DNA from: Thamnidium elegans
Lineage: Eukaryota > Mucoromycota > Mucoromycetes > Mucorales > Mucoraceae
DNA length: 64,000 nt
Reading direction: 5' to 3'
NCBI GenBank assembly: GCA_025201345.1
Contig: JAIXMG010000014.1
Coordinates: 744,001 to 808,000 of the forward strand
Position numbers and translations under genes: made by a program. Positions 1 through 10,757 of this stretch are shown in pieces; the first letter of the stretch is position 1; every line of letters begins with the position of its first letter. The notes under the pieces are model-generated. The model did not search any database, was not told where the DNA came from, and worked only from the letters and a program-made list of their open reading frames with translations.

Positions 1-991
1 AAAGCCATGCTCGGCCCATCCTTCAGGATAAAACTATATCATTTTTGTATATATATATATATTAGTATTCCATTATATATATACATAATAATAAGATATA
101 TATATACTATACATAATTTTGAGCTGGACAAGGGATGCAGCAACCAGCGCGGCAATAGATATCACTTGTAGTAGCAGAACTACCTAGCTTTGCGACTGGA
201 TCTTTCATAAAAGGCGCAGGGCAGTCAGACATGATAAAGCCAGGTGTAACAGCTGATAGATTATAGAATGCATGAGGTTCAGCAATTTGAGGTGCAATAG
301 CATTACAACTGCCATCTGATGAAAGGGGTTGACCAGTAAGAGGAGACTTCTTATTACAGTCTGGTAAAACACCCTTACCAGTCAACATAAAGATATTCCT
401 GCATTCGTATTCTACATCCTGACAAGCAGACTGACAACCCATTGTTGGTGCTTAAAAATAAAAATGTTTATCAATACTCAATTTTTTTTTTTTTACCCGT
501 ATAAACTGTTCTTATTTTTACCTGCTCCATTTTCTCCACATTTAGGATAGGCAAGTGAACATGAATATCGGTAGTAAGCATCAACGCAGGTTGGAGCAAC
601 TTTACCAAGTAAACGACTCATATTTACAAGTGGTCCAAGTTGTTTTTCAATCATAGCAATTGGCGCGCCTTTTGTAAAAACTGAATAATTGACGTAACCC
701 TTTTTCATAAAAAAAAAGTTGATATTTATTTGACAATGTATATCTTTTATAGATACTAACCTGGCAAATACCATTGTCCGGATAAGTAGTGCACAAACCT
801 AGTCAATTATACAAGCATTAGTATAGGTTCGATCACATATAATCAATTATATACGACTTACTAGGAGGTGGATGAGAGCTAGTGGTATTTAACGAGCCGG
901 GTAGTTTAACTGTCGTTTGATTTTGAGCAATTGTTAACCCGAATAAGGTAAATAATACAAAATGAAATCCACTTTTAGTAAATAACTTCAT
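1..991 (-). CDS. Frizzled/Smoothened-like seven-pass receptor, N-terminal part (cut by window edge)
   Basis: The frame starts at ATG 991 and runs off the left edge. The first ~22 residues (MKLFTKSG...LTIAQ) form a signal peptide with a hydrophobic core. A cysteine-rich extracellular region follows. I assembled it from exons 862-991, 761-798 and a third exon ending near 535, then an exon of about 113-437, with introns of consistent phase. Visible Frizzled-type landmarks are GYVNYSVF, the motif YSCSLAYPKC, GCQSACQDVEYEC and a late CRAGCCIPCP motif followed after an intron by FYPEGWAEHGF. That last motif is the usual transition to the first transmembrane helix in fungal Frizzled-like GPCRs. The transmembrane part lies outside the window. 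A role as a plasma-membrane sensor is inferred from family membership. The ligand is unknown. The start is chosen because it alone gives a signal peptide. Confidence 0.75.
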
Positions 992-2338
992 ATTTACTTT
1001 TCTATATATTTTGATATATATGTAGCTGTTAATATACTCTTTTTTTTTTTAAAAAAAAATATAGTTGCAGTAATTAGATAAAAAAAAAACTAATGAAATA
1101 AAAGTATATAAAAAGAAGAAAGAAGGCAAATGTTTATAGTTTTATATACCTGATGTAAAAAGATAAAAAAAAGAAAGGTAATGTTGTCTATCCCCCCCTT
1201 GCTATTGTTCGAGATAGCTCTTGTAATATGCTTTTGCAAGTAAAACCTTAAATATGTAAAAGAAGAAAAAAAAAACTTGTGATCCATTGTTTCGTTGGTT
1301 ATTCTCCTCTTCCCCCCCTCTCTCTTTGATTTTTTTTTTCTTTTTCTTTTTTAATGTTCTTATTGCTCCTTTCGTGCCCTTCTTTAGATGATTTCGGAAT
1401 AAGACAGTAGTATAGTAATGTAGTCTCTTTTGACAATATAGCGTATATATGTATATATTTATATATAAAGGAGTTTATTTAGGTTATTAGTGCCTTAAAA
1501 AAATAGGTAAGAAAAACCCCATTTTCCCTCTCTCTCTCTCTCTCTCTCAGCGATTCCATATTCTTACAGATTCGCATAATTATACGCGCTTTTCAGGTGG
1601 CTTACAAGAAAATAGGATATAAGTATAGTGATGCAACTTAAAATTAAACTTATCTCGTATTAGACCAAGTATATATACAGTATAGTTGATAATATACTAA
1701 CCTGGTCACTTTATAATTTTATGCGTCAAAATTTTTTTTTCTCAGTATGTTTTAACTCCCAGCTTAAGCTTGGCAATCAAATGATAGTTTTATAAGTAAT
1801 ATGCTGTCCACCGCATAAATCCTAGATACTATAAAGAGAGTAAGAGAGAAAGAGAAAACGAAGAAACTAGAATACACTCTCAATTTTATGAGTTCCTTTT
1901 CGGACGTGATTAGAATTAATGTACAAGCTTTTGAAAAAAGTCATGTGAAGTAAAATAGAAAAGCGAACAAATATGCTAATAAACTAAAACAACTGTAATT
2001 AAAGGTAACAAGTCTTTATAGTATACCATTTGTTGACTTCAAAGTCTATTCTTGTTAAACATTCAAGACTATAAAACTAACTTACCCCTATCAAGATAAT
2101 TTATGTATACCTTTTTTTTTTTTTTTTTTTTTTCGAATATACGCGTGTGTGCACAGTTTTTTCTTTCTTTTTTGCAACTAAAAATAAATAGGGACAAACT
2201 CTTTTTTTTTAAAAAAAGTAAAAAACACTCATCACAAGGACAATAATGATTTAGTAAGGGCTATTGAAAAAGAGTTCTCATTGTACTACAGTAGACTTTA
2301 TTGACACCGAACAGGCCTTACAGCTTTTGCCAATATTC
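992..2338. other. Intergenic stretch between receptor 5' end and PMT 3' end
   Basis: No protein-coding gene is supported here. The part next to 991 should hold the receptor promoter. It carries long T and A runs, a (CT)n tract near 1531-1548, and a run of about 23 T at 2111-2133. Short ORFs are low-complexity. Confidence 0.6.
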
Positions 2339-4309
2339 TTATTCAACATTAAAATATTGTTCACCATCTATCGCTTCTACGACTTGCACAATTTCATCGT
2401 CGGATGGCTTTGAATTTTTATTTGCATGTTCAGCAAAGGAAGTGGTTTGATTATTGATAGATTTTTCGTTAAATCTATAAATATCAATGGATTGAGATAC
2501 AATAATTTATATGTATATGCATAGAAAAGTAGGCTTACATCTTGCAATTAAAATCCCAATCAGGACGCCAGGTAGCACTGGAACAGGCAGAAGTAGTCCA
2601 AGGCTCGCCATATGTGATAGGAATAAATATAGTATATACATAAACCACAGCCATGACGCATATGATGAGAAGAGACCATCGAACAGGGTTACGGAAAGAA
2701 GATGTCAGTAAGTCAAAAAATGCACCTGTAACAAGAATTGCCATATAAAGCGAAGGCATATAATGGTGAAGGAACAATTGTCTCGTCATCAAATTGAAAG
2801 GAAAGTAATGTAATGCCCATGAAACGAAAAAGAAGCCTACTGCTCCATCATACTTTCTCCAACGGTTAGTATCAGTAATAATCTTACGCTGTAAAAATAA
2901 TAAAGTAACAAGTTTTAATGCAACATAGGTGATAATACATGCTGTCGAAGACCAAAATACAAGTGGATTTCCGAGTAAGTAAATCTTACGATGATCCTTT
3001 GACCAGAAACTGATACCGCGACGAAGGATAGGCCAATCCTATAATATGATTTTAAAACCAACTTTCCCCAATTTGGTTTTTGTTGAATACATACCTTTGG
3101 TCTAGATGCATAAGTGTGAGCAGAGGATAATCCTTGATTCACCTGCCACATTACTTTATTTAACTCCAAAAACTTCCCAAAAAAGCCTTTTGATTTATAC
3201 GATACAGCTTCACTCCCCTCAGGCACTAAAATAAACACGATTAGATACTTTTCTTTTAATAAAAAATAAAGGGGAATATGTGAGGGGGTAAAACTTATAT
3301 AGCAATAAACTTACAAAAATCACTTTCTGTGCTTTCGATTTCCCATATAGTTTTCGGTAATTTGGCATCTTTCATACAAGTTACTTCTTGTTGTTTAAAA
3401 CCCCAATCAGGTAACTTATATTTTCTAGAAAAGAGTGCACATTTTTGAGTTTCGGAAACCAATCTAAATTGAGAACGACGAGTTCGCAAACGAGTTCTAG
3501 CAACTGGATCAGGTCCTTCCTCAATTTCAACGCGCCAGTTGTCATTTGAATCTCCCTCGAAACCCTCAAAACCATAACCACTATGTATTCCGGTTTAATA
3601 CCAATAATAAGATTGATATATATATACATATATACATTTCTTTTTACCTGACTTCATATTGATATTTTTCATCGTTTGTAGTAGGTCTAATATCATGTGT
3701 ATGAAGACGTCTTTTGGTATTGAAATGTGTAAGGCGAACGATATCACCATGTCTAACATACTCTAAAGATCTTACATCATCTGTATTGGCTTTATTAATC
3801 ACCCACCAATTGTTATTATCAACATGAGAATATAATGTTACTTGCTGCTCTAAAAAAAAACGAATATGTATAAACAAACATTGGTTATTTTCTATCTTTC
3901 CTAAACTTACGTCTACTTCCACCTGGGTATGCATGATCATGAGAATGAAGGTAACCACCGCTAGTTCCCATATGACGAATATCAATTTTAGAACCGTAAA
4001 CAATATCTATCAGAAAAGGTAATTAGAATTATACTAAGTAATTTGAAATAAAAAAAAAAAAAACTTAATTTACCGGCAGGTGTAGTTTGAGGAAATTTGA
4101 TACCTTCTAATGAAGTTTGGAATTCGGGTGACATGAAATTTGTACCTGATCCTGATTCAGGAAGCATACCGAAATGAATCAGGAAGCAAGCCATGTAGAT
4201 ACAGCACGGAAGTATAATTAAGCATACTGTACGAGCGATAAAGTGATAGATAAAAGTACTCTAACGAAACAAAAAGGTTAGCGACAGATAAATCGACAAT
4301 GCTTGGTCC

Positions 4310-4359
<50 letters not shown>

Positions 4360-5402
4360 ATCTCTGTGCGATGATCTCCCCACAGGTCCCATAATTCTTT
4401 TAATACAGCAACACCAATTGTAGCAATTGTAAATAAACCAACCCATTTACAACTGACAGTAAGACCTAACCCAATGCCTGTCATTGCAAGCCAAACCCAC
4501 CACCAGGTCGTAAACTGTTGTCTAATTTGATTACGAAAATTAATCCACATCAATAAAGTAAAACCAGTAAAAAATAGTAAAATAGAGTCTAATAAAATCA
4601 AACGATTGTTGGTAACAAGACCGTTTTCTATAATTGTTTTGTTAGGTTTTTTTTAATGCGAAAAAATAGAGTTTTTTTTTTACCGTAACAGATCATAAAA
4701 GCAGTTAATATAGCTGCTTTGACAGAAAACCCAGAACTTCGAATAGTCCAGTAAGACATAGGTACCAATAAAATACCGTTTAAAGCACAGAATACACGAA
4801 TAGGTACATAAGGTACGTGGGATGAAAGGTAATCACTATAAACATTTTATAAATACGGATAATATGCCTCAAAAAGGAAAGAATAAAAAAACTTACGTTC
4901 CGATTTCCTTAAAGTCAAATGAACCATTAAATCCAACAACTTGGGCGGTCCAAGCTATCATCATTTTTGCCAACTAGAGATAAATTCAATTCAATACATG
5001 TATATATTATATATATATATATTTTAAAAAAAAAGCTACTTGTTATCCTACAGGTGGGTGAACATCCATAAAGAATTTCTTATTGATATATTTACTCGCA
5101 AACCCACCAAAGTGTACTTCCTATAATAACGTAAGTTTTTTCTATATTTTCGTTGTTATATTAGTAAACTCATTTACGTCAAAAACTACAGATGCTGGTT
5201 GCGAAATCTTCCAAAGTCTAATGTAACAAGCCCATAATGTTAAAAGAACAGAAATGAACCAGTCGTTTCGTTTTTGGGTTTCGACTTTGTTACTAGGTAA
5301 CAAGGGAGGTGCTAACTTATCCAAGCCTTTTAATACACGTTCTTTTCGACGCTGTCGCAGCTGATTTTTGTTAGAGACAGACGCCCCAGTTGACGAACTC
5401 AT
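2339..5402 (-). CDS. Dolichyl-phosphate-mannose--protein mannosyltransferase (PMT family, PMT2-like favoured)
   Basis: This ER membrane enzyme transfers mannose from dolichyl-phosphate mannose to Ser/Thr of secretory proteins. It starts at ATG 5402 (MSSSTGASV), is spread over about ten exons and ends at TAA 2339-2341 after the acidic tail DGEQYFNVE. The first luminal loop has the family's acidic pair in SVVFD/EVHFGGF, split by an intron, then DVHPP. Hydrophobic segments include LILLDSILLFF and KWVGLF. The central luminal MIR repeats are visible as QQVTLYSHVDNNNWW, RLHTHDIRP and GDSNDNW. A C-terminal hydrophobic block follows (LMTRQLFLHHYMPS, then TYGEPWT and DWDFNCK). MSPEFQ and the MIR region look most like PMT2-type proteins, but I cannot exclude PMT1 or PMT4. 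All expected blocks are present, so the gene looks intact. One intron (about 4262-4359) has a run of about 40 A just after the donor. Confidence 0.88.
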
Positions 5403-5526
5403 GCTCTCTTTATACATGTATAAAAAAGACACGAAAAAAAAGCCAAAAAAAAAAAAAAAAAAAAAAAAAAGCGTACGTTGGGATATTTTTAATGTGAACG
5501 GAGTCTTAAGAATTAATTTAATATAT
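5403..5526. other. Compact spacer between METTL2-like 3' end and PMT start
   Basis: Only about 124 bp separate the stop of the upstream minus-strand gene from the PMT start codon. It includes a run of A at about 5447-5470. It must hold the PMT leader or promoter and the neighbour's 3' end. Confidence 0.5.
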
Positions 5527-6679
5527 TTACAATTTTCTAAATTTGCCTTGAAGCCAAACACGGTACATTTTCAATTTACGTTGACGATTCACAATAAGTC
5601 TACGGTCGACAGCATTTTGTTCAATTTCAAAGAGAGGCTTCTCTTGGTTAGACCCCTTAAACATGGTAGCAATTTCTTCTGAGGTAAAAAAGTACACACG
5701 CGTACCATCACCACGGATATAAAAGTTTTCCTTTAACAAACGATTTTTTTTAAATCTCAACTGTGCAAGATCGTAACGTCCATAATCACGGAACATGACT
5801 AACCCTCCAGGTTTTAACATCTTTATATAATCCATTAATAATACTGACATCACTTAAATGTATGAATATAATATAACCTTACCTTATAAATGTTTTTAAT
5901 GGCTTGGTCCCACTGCTCAGGCGCTAATGCAGATAATACAAAGATCAAAACAATCATATCTAATGACTCGGGTTCAATTTCCTTTGGTATTTCTGAACTA
6001 GAAAGATCCCAAACAAATGCACAGGAACGAGTAGGATCGTACTTTTTATTTCCTAATACAACATCAACAGCAGTTTTCGAGTAATCAGCAGCATATACAA
6101 ATAAGTCCGGATTTTGACTTTGTTCTAATAAAGGATACATTGTATTTCCTGCTCCACATCCAATTTCAAACACTCTTTTCTTTCCAGCTGTAGCTTCACT
6201 AGTAGAAAATAATTCCGGAAATTCAAGCTTTAACCAGTTACGATCTTTAAAGAATCGATTCTCATTCTTTTGATAAAATTTGTTCCAATATTCAGCTGGT
6301 TCTGCATAATATTGTTCTATATTTTATTTTTTCATTTAGATTCTTTTCTTTTTTTTTTTCGTATACAAATAATAATTATACCTTGTTCTTCTTCTGGTAC
6401 AGGATTTTCGAGTTGTACAGATACTTTTTCTTTTGCCAACTCTTCTTGCTCTTCATCCCAGTCTGCATGATCCCTATTACATATTAGTTTAACTTATTAT
6501 TCTTTACCCCTTTTTATATATTTATTTTAAAAAAGAAATGTATATTACCAAGCGTTTTGACTAAATACGTCGTTTTCTTCTTTTAAAAGTCTTGAACCAA
6601 ATTTTGAGGTACCATCTTCTTCTTGTACATCAAGAGCCGATGAAGTTCTCTTTTTTCCTTTATCTACTACTTCCTCCAT
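5527..6679 (-). CDS. tRNA N3-methylcytidine methyltransferase, METTL2/Trm140 type
   Basis: This SAM-dependent enzyme makes 3-methylcytidine in the anticodon loop of tRNAs. It starts at ATG 6679 ([16 protein letters not shown]) and ends at TAA 5527-5529, with at least three short introns. The N-terminal region has the family landmarks [16 protein letters not shown] and [20 protein letters not shown]. The Rossmann SAM-binding motif is FEIGCGAGN (near 6160). It is followed by [10 protein letters not shown], the acidic CAFVWDLSS motif and the FVLSALAP block. The C-terminal part carries [14 protein letters not shown] and the family-specific [13 protein letters not shown]. Length and motif order match METTL2/Trm140, so it appears complete. 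The actin-binding fusion seen in budding yeast is absent. Confidence 0.9.
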
Positions 6680-7123
6680 TATAAAAATACAACAAAAAGA
6701 AACAAACAAAATAAAATATGCAAAAAATAAAATAAATAAAAAAGAGTAAAGACAGTCAGTTCTTACCGTGGCTTATTTTACTTACTTCTCGGAAACTGTT
6801 TCCGAGAAGGTGTTGATGCTACAAAAAAATAAAAAGCACCCGTTAATAATAATAGAGTTTATATCAATACTTATAAAGACTTGTATCATTCATCAAAGTA
6901 TTTTTTTTTTTTTAAAAAAAAAAGAAAAAGCCTTTTTTTTGTTTTGTTACTTATAAAAAAAAAGTGGTACCGATTCCGACGATTAGAACTTAAACAACAA
7001 TAACAACAATATAAGCCTTTACTGCTAAAATTAAAATCTTAAAACCCTTTTTTCTAAATCTAGAGGCATTTTCAAAAATTCAGTGTTATTAGGACACTCA
7101 TTTCCTTAGTATGGTTGCTATTT

Positions 7124-7159
<36 letters not shown>

Positions 7160-7323
7160 TATCCTTAGGTTAAAAAGTATTTTGAACACAAAGATTTTTC
7201 ATTATACACGCGAGTATAATGTGTATTTGTGTGTAACATCTTAACGTTGATATTTAGTTTAGATTTTTTTTAAAAAAAAAATTCCTTTTTTTTCTTTCAC
7301 TTTTATTATTATTCAAAAAGAAA
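6680..7323. promoter_or_regulatory. Divergent promoter region between METTL2-like and homeodomain genes
   Basis: The two genes are transcribed away from each other across 644 bp. The stretch contains an (AG)n tract at about 7129-7155, several poly-A/T runs and a pyrimidine-rich leader just before ATG 7324. No specific operator is identified. Confidence 0.5.
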
Positions 7324-8899
7324 ATGTATGCTTGTATCTGTAGCAAAAATCATAAACCCAGTAGAGTTGAAAACTTTGGCGCTCCCTCAATAAATCTTGG
7401 GTGTAATTTTTTTGACCCGTCTGTACCACCCTCAACACAACATCACTTTAAAGCGCGTAACAACTCGACTGTAGCTATTAACCCACAAGATATTATTCTT
7501 AATAAAAATTCCAGAGTATCTTATCACCCTGATGCAGTAAATTGCCAAATGGAAGACTATATATTCAAGAACATGATAGACCCAACAGAATGTTATATCG
7601 AAACGGAACAACCATTTTATTTAAGCTTTAATGATACACTATTTAATGATCTACCATCATCAGATCTCATGTTTTCTGTAAAATGTCCTGAAGAAACTTT
7701 CAGTAGCAGTAGCAGTATTTGTAGTATACCAACCAGAAGATCATCATCAACCGCCCATCCTATTGTACCAGAAGAAGAATCAATATCTTTACCTCCTTCC
7801 GCAGCAATTTTAGAGTCTGAATTAAATAGAAGTTCATTGGATTATTTCATTGCCAACAATTCTTTTATAGAAGAAATTAGGTCATCTATTTCATTAGAAC
7901 AGCAACAATACATCAACTCGGGTATGGCAAGGATGACTCCCTCTCACATTGGTGTAACTAATCCTTCAACAACAGTCAAAGAAAAAGCATATGATCTAAT
8001 CAGTTCCACAGACTGCAACAGCTTGTATTTTCTTCAAACTGCACATGATGATATATTTGAAAATGAAGAAAGCCAGGATAAGTACTGCCACCCCTCTAAT
8101 AATAACTGTCTATGGGATGAAGATATAGACCAGACAGGAATAACAGAAAATTTAGTGGATGAAGGAGGCGAATATTATTCTTCGAAAGAATATGAAAATC
8201 GAGTCAGTTCATTACTTCAAAGACTAAATCATTTCATTCATGAGAATAAAGACCGTGATTCAAGCGCCTTTCAAGAAATTAAAAGAGAGTATAACTTGGA
8301 AATAAATCATTTATTCAAGTATAAGGATTTATTATCAGGTACGCAGATACTCAAAGAGGACTCGGAACAGAACCATAAACTAGGCAAGTTGTATACATCG
8401 ATTTTCAAGGCTTACGGAAAGGCCAATCTTAAAGTCGATAATACAAAAAGCATGAATAAAGAAGGTAGTACCAGTGTACGAGTGAACGAAAAGAGAAAAA
8501 AATGTGACACAGAAAGGCGTACACCGAACAAAAGAATACGTTATTCCATCCAAGAAAAATATGAAAAAAAAAGTAGAAAAAACTATGGTCCAAATGTAGT
8601 GAATACCTTGATGGATTGGTACTTAAATAATGATGGTGGAACGCCTACCAATAAAGAGAAACAGGTGTTGGCCGAGATTACTGGAAAGTCTAGTATTCAA
8701 AGTAAATATTTTTTCTACTAGTGTTAAAAAAAAAAAAAATCTAAACGCACTTTATATAGTTTCTACTTGGTTTCAAAATGCTAAACGCAGGTACCAAGAA
8801 AAATTAAATTTGTACCAGTCCTTATCATCGAAACACCCCAAAACAGTATATGATTCTCGATCGTTCAAGGAATATTTAGGAAAAAACAAACATTACTAA
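7324..8899 (+). CDS. Homeodomain transcription factor (TALE-like)
   Basis: Two exons, 7324-8701 and 8760-8899, give about 505 residues. The intron 8702-8759 (GT...ATATAG) splits the homeodomain just before recognition helix 3. The N-terminal ~415 residues are Ser/Asn-rich and acidic without a recognised domain. They contain a possible coiled coil around YENRVSSLLQRLNHF. A basic stretch (EKRKKCDTERRTPNKRIR) that may act as a nuclear signal precedes the homeodomain, residues ~417-475. The homeodomain shows WYLNNDGGTPTNKEKQ, LAEITG and, across the splice, ISTWFQNAKRR. The WF.N and R residues that contact DNA are present. The extended helix 1-2 loop suggests the TALE class, although the usual PYP is GTP here. 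A role as a sequence-specific nuclear regulator is inferred. Its nearness to the reductase array may be coincidental. Confidence 0.85.
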
Positions 8900-8927
8900 C
8901 TGATTTCCGTAACAGTTGTATACCATA

Positions 8928-9390
8928 ATGTCTATATCAAACAAGAAACAGCGTGAGTACTTATTACCTTATATTTCTATTTAATAAAATTTACAAAAAA
9001 TAGTTTCGATCTTTTCCCCCCTTATAAATGAGGCGTATTTATTCCCGTTCGATAAAAACGATTGAGATAAATAATGACTTTATTCTGGGAAGCTTAAATA
9101 GATTATCATCAAACATTTTATGTAAATAAAATTAACTTGACTTTATTATTAAATACACTTTTATTCATAAAATATAAACTTAAAAAAAAACCTTCTTTTC
9201 AGGATTTAATCGCGGTTATCCACAATGTCCAATTATTAGACCTAGACAATACGGATATTCTATGGGAGATGCATTATCTGCGTACCCTCCTTTTTATCTG
9301 GGAAGCCATTTTTATCGTTTTGCTGTGTCCATCTCATACGTATCCTTTGTAAAAGTAATCATTCAAGAGTTTGTAGAAAGTAGAAGATAA
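8928..9390 (+). CDS. Tiny spliced gene, 70 residues, unknown function
   Basis: Exon 1 (8928-8952) encodes MSISNKKQ plus one base. The donor is GTGAGT and the acceptor TTTTCAG is at 9196-9202. Exon 2 is 9203-9390, ending in TAA. The joined frame is exactly 71 codons. The product is Tyr/Arg/Gly/Pro-rich (FNRGYPQCPIIRPRQYGY, then SAYPPFYLGSHFYRF) and basic, with a weakly hydrophobic C-terminal part. A second, broken copy of exon 2 exists at about 19880-20515, which supports this frame. I do not recognise the family. It could be a real small gene or a remnant that happens to stay open. It starts only 28 bp after the homeodomain gene's stop. Confidence 0.5.
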
Positions 9391-10757
9391 AATAAATAAT
9401 ACAGTTTAAGTAATACAATGAATGTATTTTGTTTAATATAAATATAGAGATATAGTCTTAAAATAAAGAGTTTCAATGTTTAGGTTGTTATTTCGCTTTG
9501 TATACTATTTTTTTTTACCTGTATTTTTTTTCGTCGACCTTTTCCTGAAGTTTAACTTTAACTCTACATTAATCATGATATTGGGAGCTATCCTCTCCTT
9601 TCTTTCCAAATAAATAAATAAAACCGGTAATATGCGCGTGATCGAAAATATAACTTACAAACATATTTTCTTTTGGTATTATCTATCTTCAATGAGATTA
9701 GCAGGTGATGATAATGATATCTATATCTCTGTATATGTTGTATTAAACTCATGTATTAAAAAACATGACACAACTCCCATTCCGCTTAAATTTAGTAAGT
9801 CAAGTTTATATAGGAATCAAACTCTGTGTATACTATTGTGCAAATATATAAGTACGACCAGTTGCTTTTCATTTTAGTATATTAACTTGAGATTTAAACT
9901 GATTAGTTACCCACTAGTCTAGCTATATAGAACTAATTAAAAAAAAGGTAGATTATATATAAGGGTTTTCTGAGACTCACGTCGGTCGTTATTTATGCAA
10001 TATAAAAAGCGAAAGTTTTTCGTAGATTGTATATAATTCGGATCAATTTTCTTATTTATTCATACATGTGTATGAATGACTATCAAAAATTAGGGGGCGT
10101 ATAGATTCAATTAAACAAAACCTGAAGCCTCATATATATTTTTTTTAATACATGGCAAGTAACCAAACACTTTTAGATTTGTTTTTTTAGGCAAATATTG
10201 CTTTTTCTTTAAAAAATAAAATAAATCTTAGCAAACCGCGTTAACACATTTTAGTACATGCCTTTATATATTATAAAGAGAATAAAGTCTAGTTACAAAT
10301 GTATATTTTTCATTATAAGATTAAAAAATATCTTTATATTTAGCTAAAACCCATAAATGGTTTTAGGGAAGACTGAAATGTATCTGATCGGTTTGTTCCT
10401 AATAAATAAATTCGTCATGAATTCCTAATGTTACATTTCGCTGATATATCGAAAAAAGTAATATTATGTATGCATGTTTACTATTTGAGTAGTCGCATTT
10501 AAATGCATATACAAAGAATAACTAATCTTTACCCTGAAATTAAAGCTTAATTCAGCTAAAATATTCGATATACTTTTTCAGTAAGATATTTATAGAGTAA
10601 ATTTGTAGTTATTAAGATTCCCTGTTGTATATAAAAACGTTTATTTTCGGTGCCAAAAATATTATACCTATTAATTGCTCTCTTCTTCATTTACTACTAT
10701 CTTTATTTCTCTCTTCTTTTTTTTTTAAAAAAAAAAAAGGCATTTTAAAATTTTACA
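9391..10757. other. AT-rich intergenic stretch
   Basis: No gene is supported. The end nearest 10758 should contain the promoter of the first reductase gene. It has a C/T-rich tract and a T8A12-type run at about 10718-10738. The short ORF at 9632-9877 has no protein-like features. Confidence 0.5.

Noticed and set aside
4278..4601. Frames with poly-Lys inside the PMT region
   Set aside because: They arise from reading through an intron with a long A-run.
7324..8899. Sex-locus gene
   Set aside because: Mucoralean mating-type loci are defined by HMG-box genes with particular neighbours. This is a homeodomain protein and no HMG box is present.
9632..9877. 81-codon ORF between the tiny gene and reductase copy 1
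   Set aside because: No motif, no splice support, and a composition expected of AT-rich intergenic DNA.
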